Shown here: piece after piece, positions 37,732-44,968 of the stretch
How the letters are laid out: the number at the start of each line of letters is the position of its first letter
Numbering within the stretch: position 1 is the stretch's first letter
NCBI GenBank assembly: GCA_029251865.1
Contig: JAQXCN010000060.1
Location: forward strand, 34,625 to 98,624
Length of the DNA stretch: 64,000 nt
DNA from: Crocinitomicaceae bacterium
Lineage (GTDB): Bacteria; Bacteroidota; Bacteroidia; Flavobacteriales_D; Crocinitomicaceae
Reading direction: 5' to 3'
The notes under the pieces: generated by a model
Told to the model about the DNA's origin: nothing
What the model saw: the letters and a program-made list of their open reading frames with translations, nothing else
The model's database searches: none
Translations under genes and position numbers: made by a program

Positions 37732-37771
37732 ATTCGTTTAGCCTAAATTATCGTCTAAAAACAATCCTTTA

Positions 37772-37951
37772 ATGTCTGTTAGCGCTACAAAAAAAACAAT
37801 TGACAGTGAGGCGTCTTGCTGCAGTAATGAAACTTGTTGTGGCCCACAAAACGGGACAATAAAATACGATGACCGCAAGATTGGAAGAAATGAATCGTGT
37901 CCATGTAGAAGCAATAAGAAATTTAAAAAATGCTGCGGCAAAAAAACCTAA
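37772..37951 (+). CDS. 59-residue SEC-C zinc-binding motif protein
   Basis: ATG 37772 to TAA 37949-37951. The C-terminal third reads GRNESCPCRSNKKFKKCCGKK, the SEC-C motif (CPC...CC; cysteines 43, 45, 54, 55), which in SecA and many small proteins binds zinc. A second cysteine pair set, SCCSNETCCG (16, 17, 22, 23), lies in the N-terminal half and is not part of the motif; it might bind another metal. It starts 40 nt after serA. Partner unknown. Confidence 0.75.
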   Translation: MSVSATKKTIDSEASCCSNETCCGPQNGTIKYDDRKIGRNESCPCRSNKKFKKCCGKKT

Positions 37952-38087
37952 GTTTCATTCAGGTAATTCTTGTACATTTCAGTGTGAAAACAACGGAGAT
38001 TCATACACACGTTAGCACTAAAAATTCTCAGTCGTTCCAAAAATCAAACACTATAATATGTGCCTAAATACTTAACCCACCGAAGCC

Positions 38088-38109
38088 TTGCCGTTTTTAC
38101 GTATTTTAG
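38088..38109 (+). repeat. Repeat motif TTGCCGTTTTTACGTATTTTAG upstream of the DUF2071 gene (promoter-like)
   Basis: GTTTTTACGTATTTTAG (38093-38109) recurs as GTTTTACGTATCTTAG at 38903-38918 before the next gene, and its TTGCCGTTTTTAC part recurs inverted at 39735-39746. The TATTTTAG end resembles a -7 box one base off consensus and lies 25 nt before ATG 38135, so a promoter role is possible. Confidence 0.55.
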
Positions 38110-38134
38110 TGCAACAACTAGTTTTAGTTAAGAA

Positions 38135-38875
38135 ATGAAAATTAAGGAAATATTAAACACCACTGATCATAGACCTTGGCAAACTCCTCGTAGTGTTTGG
38201 AAATTTTACCAAGAATGGAATAATGCAATATTTCTGCATTATCAAGTTGACCTCGATCAATTGAAAAAAATCGTTCCCAAAGAATTGGAAATTGATCTTT
38301 ATGAGGGTACGCCTTGGGTATCAGTTGTAGCCTTCACAATGGAAAAAATAAGACCAAAAAATTTACCATCGTTTTCGCCAATTTCAAATTTCAATGAGAT
38401 TAATATTCGGACTTATGTTAAATCAAACAATAAAACAGGTGTTTACTTTTTAAGTATAGAAGGGGGGAAAAGTTTATCCTGTAAAATTGCAAGAGGAATT
38501 TCTGAACTTCCCTACAGACTCTCAAAAATTAAACGGACCGACAATAAATTTCAATCTAAGAATGCAGAATTCAATGACATACTTGATATTGAATTCACCG
38601 TTGGAGCACACATGACAGAAGTAACGGAGTTGGATAAATGGTTGACTGAAAGATATGCTCTTTTCCAAGATTCAGGCGATTCAATTAACGAATTTGAAAT
38701 CCATCATTTAGAATGGCCAATTAATGAAATCAACTTTAAAAAACTAGAGATCGATTACCCAAGGTTTAAAAATATTATTCACAAAAACCCCGATAAAATA
38801 CGGTATTCAAAAGGAGTAAAAGTAATAGCTTGGGGAATGAATAAAAAAGAAAAATCCAGCTACAATACTGGCTAA
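38135..38875 (+). CDS. DUF2071 family protein (YqjF-like)
   Basis: A 246-residue DUF2071 protein: an aromatic-rich N-terminus (RPWQTPRSVWKFYQEWNNAIFLHYQV), the typical VPKELEIDLYEGTPWVSVVAFTM, and NEINIRTYVKSNNKTGVYFLSIE. The family has a beta-sandwich fold of unknown function. It lies in a patch between core genes and is bordered by short repeats, so it may be an accessory gene. No operon partner. Confidence 0.8.
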   Translation: MKIKEILNTTDHRPWQTPRSVWKFYQEWNNAIFLHYQVDLDQLKKIVPKELEIDLYEGTPWVSVVAFTMEKIRPKNLPSFSPISNFNEINIRTYVKSNNKTGVYFLSIEGGKSLSCKIARGISELPYRLSKIKRTDNKFQSKNAEFNDILDIEFTVGAHMTEVTELDKWLTERYALFQDSGDSINEFEIHHLEWPINEINFKKLEIDYPRFKNIIHKNPDKIRYSKGVKVIAWGMNKKEKSSYNTG

Positions 38876-38902
38876 AATCTATATACTAGAACAGCTCCAT
38901 CT

Positions 38903-38918
38903 GTTTTACGTATCTTAG
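38903..38918 (+). repeat. Second copy of the GTTTTACGTAT(C/T)TTAG motif
   Basis: GTTTTACGTATCTTAG, differing from the copy at 38093-38109 by one T fewer and one C/T change. It lies 39 nt before ATG 38958 of the broken DUF6090 gene. Confidence 0.55.
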
Positions 38919-38957
38919 CCTAGAACGCGGATATTCATTACCACAAACCAATTATTA

Positions 38958-39716
38958 ATGATAAAGTTCTTGAGAAGAATCAGATAAAACCAGCTTTCAG
39001 AAGGAAAAACTGAAAGTTACTTGAAATACGCTTTTGGAGAAATTATACTCGTTGTTATTGGAATTCTAATTGCTCTTTCAATCAATAATTGGAATGAAAA
39101 TCGAAAAATACGAAACGCAGAAATCGGAATTCTTAAAAACTTAAAAACTGAACTAAAATTCAACCTAGAAGACCTTCAGAAAATAAATAAACAACACAAG
39201 TCGGAACTAAAAGATGGTATGTATCTATTAAATCTCTTTGGAACTGACATTTCAAAGATTCTTGAATTAAAATTGGATTCACTCGTATCCAATGCTTTTA
39301 GCGGATATTCCTTTGAAGCAAAAGACGGTTATATCAAATCACTCATTGCATCAAACAAAATCGACTACATACAAAACCCTGAATTAAAATCTTACATATC
39401 GTCTTTTGAGTCAATGCTCATAGATGCTATCCAGGAGGAAGAATACGTAAGAAGGTTATTAAACGAACGTTTTTGGCCTTCAACGGATGGCAAACTAAGC
39501 GCGTTAAACAGTATTTCCACAACAGGCAGATATAATCAATTCCCAAAAGGTACCTATTCTTCAGATTATGAATGGTTCTTCGGTAATCGTGAAATGGAAG
39601 ATTTATTAGCGAATATTTTTGTTTGGAAAAAAGAAAATGTGGCGGATGAACAAGCGTTAATAAATAGATTAGAGAAAATGATTCATATTATCGACGTCGA
39701 ATTAAATGAGAAGTAA
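38958..39716 (+). pseudogene. DUF6090 family membrane protein, interrupted by an in-frame TAA
   Basis: Reading from ATG 38958 gives MIKFLRRIR, then TAA at 38985-38987, then NQLSEGKTESYLKYAFGEIILVVIGILIALSINNW and about 200 more residues in the same frame. DUF6090 proteins begin with that basic leader, usually Gln at the stop position, followed by the membrane helix, so CAA to TAA is the simple explanation. The remainder could still be translated from TTG 39021 (231 residues, keeping the helix and the helical C-terminal region). The family has one N-terminal TM and unknown function. Sequencing error is possible. Confidence 0.7.
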
Positions 39717-39734
39717 GGAACACACTACAAAAAT

Positions 39735-39746
39735 GTAAAACGGCAA
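39735..39746 (-). repeat. Inverted copy of the TTGCCGTTTTAC motif
   Basis: GTAAAACGGCAA is the reverse complement of TTGCCGTTTTAC, matching 38088-38100 except for one T. It closes the two-gene patch on its right side. Confidence 0.5.
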
Positions 39747-39842
39747 TGTTAGATGTCTAAAAGAAACATCTATTCAGTTTTATGCGAGAAACAATTTGCA
39801 TGAGTCAATTATCTTGTTCGACAAGGCATTAATTCTAACATT
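39745..39842. repeat. Nested inverted repeats between convergent genes
   Basis: Outer arms AATGTTAGA (39745-39753) and TCTAACATT (39834-39842); inside, TAGATGT (39750-39756) pairs with ACATCTA (39766-39772), and CTTGT-TCG-ACAAG forms a small hairpin near 39803-39815. It lies between the stops of the DUF6090 gene and the cyclophilin gene, so a bidirectional 3' end structure is plausible. No long T-run follows. Confidence 0.45.
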
Positions 39843-39862
39843 AATAAGAGCAATGCTTTGAC

Positions 39863-40312
39863 CTAAACAATCACCATTGATTCGATCGCGTCACCTTCAA
39901 CTATCGCATCAATAACTTCAAGTCCTTCAGTTACTTTTCCAAAACACGTATGATTTCCGTCTAAATGTGCCGTGTTCGTTCGACTATGGCATACAAAGAA
40001 TTGAGAACCTCCCGTATTTCTTCCGGCATGGGCCATTGAAAGCACACCTCGTTCGTGGTGTTGATTATCTCCACTGACTTCACAATCTATTTTGTAACCT
40101 GGACCACCAGTGCCTGGCATACCCTTTTCGCCCGCTCTTGTGTTTGGACACCCACCTTGAATCACAAAGTCAGGAATCACCCTATGCCACTTTAGACCAT
40201 TGTAGTATTCTTCTTTAATCAATTTCACAAAGTTTGCTACTGTATTAGGCGCATCTTCAGTGTATAAGGAAACTTTCATCTCCCCTTTGCTTGTTTTAAT
40301 AATTGCTTCCAT
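39863..40312 (-). CDS. Cyclophilin-type peptidylprolyl isomerase
   Basis: A 149-residue cytoplasmic cyclophilin: [33 protein letters not shown] (catalytic Arg/Phe region), [22 protein letters not shown], and [19 protein letters not shown]. No signal peptide. ATG 40312 ([10 protein letters not shown]) is preferred over a start seven codons upstream because it matches the family N-terminus and leaves room for the TATTTTTG box. Confidence 0.93.
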   Translation of the reverse strand: MEAIIKTSKGEMKVSLYTEDAPNTVANFVKLIKEEYYNGLKWHRVIPDFVIQGGCPNTRAGEKGMPGTGGPGYKIDCEVSGDNQHHERGVLSMAHAGRNTGGSQFFVCHSRTNTAHLDGNHTCFGKVTEGLEVIDAIVEGDAIESMVIV

Positions 40313-40330
40313 TTGGTGTTTTTTGAGAGG

Positions 40331-40338
40331 CAAAAATA
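40331..40338 (-). promoter_or_regulatory. -7 element of the cyclophilin gene
   Basis: On the minus strand TATTTTTG matches TAnnTTTG, 18 nt before ATG 40312. Confidence 0.45.
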
Positions 40339-40425
40339 ATTGTTTTTTAATCGATTCTATTGTATTGTTGAAAACTTCGTTGATAAACCTCCAAAAACCC
40401 TCGGATTTTCAAGGTTTCAAGCAAT

Positions 40426-40433
40426 TATCTTTG
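40426..40433 (+). promoter_or_regulatory. -7 element of the gene at 40458
   Basis: TATCTTTG matches TAnnTTTG, 24 nt before ATG 40458. No TTG box at the usual distance. Confidence 0.45.
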
Positions 40434-40457
40434 GATAACCCGTTGAGATGAAGTAAA

Positions 40458-40994
40458 ATGTTTCGGACACTGATTAAAAAGAAATTATCTGACAACCAAG
40501 TTGCAAATATTTTTATAAATGCAATTTTTGACTCTGTCGACCAAGGCTTCCAGGAAATCGCTTCCCTGATCAATGAAGACCCTGTATTTGTTAGCCCGCC
40601 TAACGTAGAAGCTAACGCAAGTGGTGAATTTGGAATGATTATTATTGTTGGTAACCTTTCTTTTCTTGAAAGTACATTCGATGCCGATCAAGCCTCAAGA
40701 GTAGAAGCTCTCATATTCAAAAAACTTTCTTTGGTTTACGATATGGATGAAGAAGCTTTTGTGAAGCTTATTAGAGGGTATCAAAAATTCATCTCCCGCG
40801 TTAATCATCCTTCGAAAAATTGGATCTACGGAATGTCAAAAGCTATTTTCCATAAATATCGATTGAATGAATTTCAGGATGAATACTTTAAAAGAATGCG
40901 TGCTCCAAACCCTTTGTTTCTAAAAAGAATGGATGAAGTTGTTAGCAACTACATTTGGAATTGGGATGCATTCTTCAAAAAATATCGAATTTAA
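40458..40994 (+). CDS. Conserved hypothetical protein, 178 residues
   Basis: I do not recognise a named domain. The protein is soluble, without signal peptide or TM segment. A hydrophobic strand FGMIIIVGNLSF lies near residue 60, followed by predicted helices with aromatic and basic residues (LIRGYQKFISRVNHPSKNWIYGMSKAIFHKYRLNEFQDEYF). It has a promoter-like box upstream, a plausible codon pattern and no competing frame, so it is very likely a real gene. It is monocistronic by appearance. Confidence 0.7.
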   Translation: MFRTLIKKKLSDNQVANIFINAIFDSVDQGFQEIASLINEDPVFVSPPNVEANASGEFGMIIIVGNLSFLESTFDADQASRVEALIFKKLSLVYDMDEEAFVKLIRGYQKFISRVNHPSKNWIYGMSKAIFHKYRLNEFQDEYFKRMRAPNPLFLKRMDEVVSNYIWNWDAFFKKYRI

Positions 40995-41027
40995 ATACCT
41001 TAGACCTTTTATATTTAGTCATCATTT

Positions 41028-41046
41028 AGCGCAAAATAAATGCGCT
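41028..41046. repeat. Perfect 6-bp inverted repeat AGCGCA/TGCGCT
   Basis: AGCGCA, a 7-nt AT loop, then TGCGCT, 34 nt after the stop at 40994. No T-run follows, so it is not a standard terminator. It could be an mRNA 3' hairpin or an operator. Confidence 0.4.
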
Positions 41047-41082
41047 CCCTATTAAAACCTATTCACAATATATTTTTTAGGA

Positions 41083-41106
41083 ATAAATGAAACCTAATTC
41101 ATTTAT
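41083..41106. repeat. Perfect 9-bp inverted repeat ATAAATGAA/TTCATTTAT
   Basis: Arms 41083-41091 and 41098-41106 with a 6-nt spacer, 30 nt before the start of the glucosaminidase gene. AT-rich, so chance occurrence is possible, but the location suits an operator. Confidence 0.4.
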
Positions 41107-41135
41107 CTACGTTTCACCTTTCACACATTGATATT

Positions 41136-42020
41136 ATGAAACGGTTCTTCGCTATTCTTTTAATTACGGTCACACCAACTATTTTGTTGGGAAACAATAG
41201 TAACGCAAGAAAAGCATATATTGACAAATTCAGTTTCATAGCAGTAGCTCAAATGACATCGCACAATATTCCTGCGAGCATCACTTTAGCCCAAGGTATT
41301 TTAGAATCGGGTTCTGGGAATTCTTTTTTAGCAAAGTCTTCTAATTACCATTTTGGTATTAAATGTGGAAGTCAATGGAAAGGAAAAACCTCCTTTCACG
41401 ATGATGATAAAGAAAATGAATGTTTTCGTGCCTATGATAGGGTTCATGATTCGTACCTAGACCATAGTTTGTTTTTGTCAAAGAATAAGCGCTATGCCTT
41501 TTTATTTGAACTGGATTTAGAAGATTATAAAAATTGGGCCCGAGGATTGAGTAAAGCAGGTTATGCTACAAGTCCAACATACGCAAGTCGATTGATACAA
41601 CTGATAGAGGATGAAAAATTATATAGATTTGACCACGAGCACAGAGAACAAGTAGAGGCAACCCCTGCCCTATCTCTTGAATCAAATAATACTTTCTCTA
41701 TTAACCAACTTAATGTTGTAAGTACGAAAAATGGCGATACCTTTTATAAAATCAGTAGAAGAACAGGAGTTACACTGAGACAATTGCATAAATACAATAA
41801 AGCATTAGCGGGAAATGAGTCATTAAAAACGAATACCCCTGTGTATTTGCAACGCAAAAAAAATAAAAGTAAAAAAGGGTTTATTGTTTTGGATGCAAGC
41901 ACTACCCTCGCCCAAATTTCACAAAAAGAGGGTGTAAGAATCAAAGCATTAATGAAATTGAATCTGATATTAACTCCAAATATGCTCTTACATAAAGGAG
42001 AAAAAGTATTCCTCCGTTAG
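41136..42020 (+). CDS. Secreted glucosaminidase with two LysM domains
   Basis: A 294-residue peptidoglycan hydrolase with signal peptide (cleaved near LLGNN, about residue 20). A FlgJ/glucosaminidase domain (about 25-165) has PASITLAQGILESGSGNSFLA with the catalytic Glu, NYHFGIKC, CFRAYD and YATSPTYASRLIQLIE. Two LysM repeats at the C-terminus (about 187-235 and 243-293; TKNGDTFYKISRRTGVTLRQL, ASTTLAQISQKEGVRIKALM) bind peptidoglycan. Such proteins cut the glycan chain during growth or cell separation. A strong terminator follows. Confidence 0.92.
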   Translation: MKRFFAILLITVTPTILLGNNSNARKAYIDKFSFIAVAQMTSHNIPASITLAQGILESGSGNSFLAKSSNYHFGIKCGSQWKGKTSFHDDDKENECFRAYDRVHDSYLDHSLFLSKNKRYAFLFELDLEDYKNWARGLSKAGYATSPTYASRLIQLIEDEKLYRFDHEHREQVEATPALSLESNNTFSINQLNVVSTKNGDTFYKISRRTGVTLRQLHKYNKALAGNESLKTNTPVYLQRKKNKSKKGFIVLDASTTLAQISQKEGVRIKALMKLNLILTPNMLLHKGEKVFLR

Positions 42021-42057
42021 ACTTCGGTCTATCAGGAATTTGTTTGTTGTTTGTTTT

Positions 42058-42083
42058 AAAGCCCCTTATTGGGGCTTTTTTTT
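42058..42083 (+). terminator. Rho-independent terminator after the glucosaminidase gene
   Basis: AAAGCCCC (42058-42065), loop TTATT, GGGGCTTT and a run of T to 42083. A compact GC-rich stem of 8 bp, 38 nt after the stop. Confidence 0.88.
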
Positions 42084-42133
42084 GTGAATCAATTCTATGG
42101 GAAGGGGAAAATCTTTTTGTAAATTCGCCAACC

Positions 42134-42628
42134 ATGAAATTTTTACTTTTCTTCCTTGCGTTTGGGTGTAGTTTCGTAATATCTGCTCATGAATCCTATT
42201 TTTCATTTGCAGAAATGGAATACGATACAGAATGCAAGTGTTTGGAGGTAACATTAACGGTTTCATCACATGACCTCGAATCCTCTGCCTTGAACAAAAA
42301 AATAATTGATTCTCAACTTGAGAATGGTCTGAATAATGATTTACAAAGAACGAATATCATTACGGATATTATTTTAGAAGGCTTTAGGGTTTATCAAAGT
42401 GAAAAAGAAATCCCACTATTTTATGTTGGTCATGAACTATTACAAGATGGCAACTGTTTGTTCTATTTAAGGAGTAGTTCATTTGAAAGAAAAAGCATTA
42501 CACTCTTTTTTGGTCTCTTTATGAACGTTCATACGGAACAACAAAACAAACTTTCCTTTATTGAAGGAAAAAAACAAACAGTATACAATTACTTTGTCTT
42601 TAAAAGAGAAAACGAAATAGAATTATGA
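42134..42628 (+). CDS. DUF6702 family secreted protein
   Basis: A 164-residue protein with signal peptide MKFLLFFLAFGCSFVISAHE, then SYFSFAEMEYDTECKCLEVTLTVSSHDLE, a pattern of DUF6702 proteins that in Bacteroidota often sit next to M1 peptidases. Function unknown; probably periplasmic. ATG 42134 is used rather than the longer open frame from 42044, which would run through the terminator. A near-consensus box TCTTTTTG lies at 42112-42119. It overlaps the M1 peptidase gene by ATGA. Confidence 0.78.
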   Translation: MKFLLFFLAFGCSFVISAHESYFSFAEMEYDTECKCLEVTLTVSSHDLESSALNKKIIDSQLENGLNNDLQRTNIITDIILEGFRVYQSEKEIPLFYVGHELLQDGNCLFYLRSSSFERKSITLFFGLFMNVHTEQQNKLSFIEGKKQTVYNYFVFKRENEIEL

Positions 42629-44952
42629 AAAGCACTTTAACACTACTTATCCTTTCCTTCATTTCAATTGCTGCAGGTACTTTCGCTCAGAAAAAGTTTG
42701 CACAAATTGAAAATTTAATCCCAACACCTAATGAATACAGAAATGCAGCAGGTGCACCAGGACACAATTATTATCAGCAACAAGCGGATTACAAAATGGA
42801 GCTTGTATTAGAGGATAACACCCAGATTTTACGTGGTAAAGAAACAATAACTTACACGAATAACTCACCGGATCAACTGGATTATTTGTGGCTTCAACTG
42901 GATCAAAACCTATTTTCAAAATCCTCCGACACGAAACTTATTACCGTTGAAAAAATGGAAGATTTTGCAGCAATGGACGGCGATGAATTGAGCAGAATCG
43001 AAAGAAAGCTTTTTGATTATGATGGTGGTTTTAAAATAGAGGAAGTTAAAGCTACAAATGGCGAAGACCTATCATTTGCCATTAACAAGACAATGCTCCG
43101 AATCAATCTAAAACAACCCCTGAAGCCGAATGGAAGTATTTGTTTTAATGTAAAATGGTGGTATAACATCAACGACCGTATGGCTGTTGGTGGTCGATCT
43201 GGTTATGAGTATTTTGAAGAAGAAGACAACTATATCTACACGATTGCCCAATTTTTTCCTCGCATGTGCGTTTATGATGACGTTTCAGGATGGCAGAACA
43301 AACAATTTTTAGGTCGTGGAGAATTCACCTTACCTTTTGGGAATTATGATGTTTCACTCACAGTGCCAGGAGACCATATTGTCGCGGCAACGGGAACCTT
43401 ACAAAATGAGACCAGTGTGCTTTCCTCGACACAAAGGAAAAGACTCCAAAAAGCGAGAAAAGCAAATACACCAGAGTTTATTGTAACGCAGGATGAAGCT
43501 GAAAAAGCCGAAAAAAACAAGGTGAAGTCATTGAAAACGTGGCGTTTTAAAGCAACCAATGTTCGGGATTTTGCATTCGCTTCTTCTAGAAAATTTATTT
43601 GGGATGCTCAAAACACAAGCGTAGGCAACAAAAATGTGCTTTGTATGTCGTTCTATCCGAAAGAAGGAAATCCTTTGTGGGAAAGGTACTCAACTAAACT
43701 TGTTGCACATACGGTTGATTCCTACTCAAAATTTACTGTGGATTATCCTTATCCCGTTGCCATTTCTGTCCACTCAAAATCAATAGGAATGGAATATCCT
43801 ATGATTTGTTTTAATGGTGGGCGTCCAGAACCAGATGGCACCTATTCTGAAAGAACCAAATATGGAATGTGGGGTGTAATTATTCATGAGGTTGGTCACA
43901 ATTTCTTTCCAATGATTATAAATTCTGATGAACGTCAATGGACGTGGATGGACGAAGGACTCAATACTTTTGTGCAATACTTAACCGAACAAGAATGGGA
44001 AAGAGGTTATCCTTCTAGAAGAGGTCCAGCCTACAAAATCGCAGATTACATGAGAGGAGATAAATCAAACATATCCCCGATCATGACCAATTCAGAATCA
44101 ATAAGACAATTTGGGAATAACGCCTACGGCAAACCTGCAACGGCGCTAAATATATTAAGAGAAACCATCATGGGGCGTGAACTTTTTGATTATGCCTTTA
44201 AAACATATTGTGAACGTTGGAAATTCAAACACCCAACACCTGCTGATTTTTTCAGAACAATGGAAGACGCATCAGCAGTGGACTTAGATTGGTTTTGGAG
44301 AGGCTGGTTTTTCAGTACAGATCATGTAGACATTGCCTTAACAGATGTGAAGCTCTTCCAATTAAACACTCAAAACCCAGCCGTGGAGAAGGCATTCTTA
44401 AATGATAGATTTAATGAACGTGACGTTCATATTGGAGAAACTCGAAATGACAAAGACATAAAAGAGACCATTAATGAAAAAGATAACCTTATTGATGACT
44501 TTTATGGAAAGCGCGACATCTACCAAGTCGATGCATTAGATTTAAAGGAATACGAGCGCCTAAAAAAGACTTTAAATTCAAAAAATATAAATTTATTAAA
44601 TGCAGGCTACTTTTTCTACGAGCTTTCGTTTGAGAATGTAGGTGGGTTGGTTATGCCACTTATTATTAAAGTTACATACATGGATGAATCGTCCGAAGTT
44701 ATAAGAATACCGGCAGAGGTTTGGAGATCAAAAGAATATAATATTTCTAAAGTTTTCATTCTAAAAAAGGAGGTAGCTAGTTTTCAACTAGACCCATACC
44801 TAGAGACCGCTGATACTGACCTTCAAAACAATGCCTGGCCGAGAAAAGCTATTCCGTCTAGATTTGATTTATTTCAGCAGAGAAAACGCAGAATGGAAGT
44901 AGATGAAAATCCTATGCAAAGACAAAAAAGAGTTGATGACATAAAAGATTAA
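42625..44952 (+). CDS. M1 family zinc metallopeptidase
   Basis: A 775-residue secreted peptidase with signal peptide (MKSTLTLLILSFISIAAGTFAQ). It has the M1 N-terminal beta domain and the catalytic domain with HEVGHN (H421 to H425 zinc ligands, Glu422 base) and WMDEGLNTF (third ligand). Additional C-terminal domains follow, and the tail is basic. The GxMEN-like exopeptidase region reads IGMEYPMICFNG. Likely periplasmic or surface aminopeptidase-type activity. Translation is coupled to the DUF6702 gene; the T9SS-type protein gene follows after 16 nt. Confidence 0.92.
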   Translation: MKSTLTLLILSFISIAAGTFAQKKFAQIENLIPTPNEYRNAAGAPGHNYYQQQADYKMELVLEDNTQILRGKETITYTNNSPDQLDYLWLQLDQNLFSKSSDTKLITVEKMEDFAAMDGDELSRIERKLFDYDGGFKIEEVKATNGEDLSFAINKTMLRINLKQPLKPNGSICFNVKWWYNINDRMAVGGRSGYEYFEEEDNYIYTIAQFFPRMCVYDDVSGWQNKQFLGRGEFTLPFGNYDVSLTVPGDHIVAATGTLQNETSVLSSTQRKRLQKARKANTPEFIVTQDEAEKAEKNKVKSLKTWRFKATNVRDFAFASSRKFIWDAQNTSVGNKNVLCMSFYPKEGNPLWERYSTKLVAHTVDSYSKFTVDYPYPVAISVHSKSIGMEYPMICFNGGRPEPDGTYSERTKYGMWGVIIHEVGHNFFPMIINSDERQWTWMDEGLNTFVQYLTEQEWERGYPSRRGPAYKIADYMRGDKSNISPIMTNSESIRQFGNNAYGKPATALNILRETIMGRELFDYAFKTYCERWKFKHPTPADFFRTMEDASAVDLDWFWRGWFFSTDHVDIALTDVKLFQLNTQNPAVEKAFLNDRFNERDVHIGETRNDKDIKETINEKDNLIDDFYGKRDIYQVDALDLKEYERLKKTLNSKNINLLNAGYFFYELSFENVGGLVMPLIIKVTYMDESSEVIRIPAEVWRSKEYNISKVFILKKEVASFQLDPYLETADTDLQNNAWPRKAIPSRFDLFQQRKRRMEVDENPMQRQKRVDDIKD

Positions 44953-44968
44953 AGCGCATTCGAATTTT

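Noticed and set aside
39745..39842. Possible integron attC site (GTTAGAT and TTCTAAC cores)
   Set aside because: The core order is reversed relative to attC (GTT outermost rather than RYYYAAC...GTTRRRY), one core deviates, and there is no integrase in the window.
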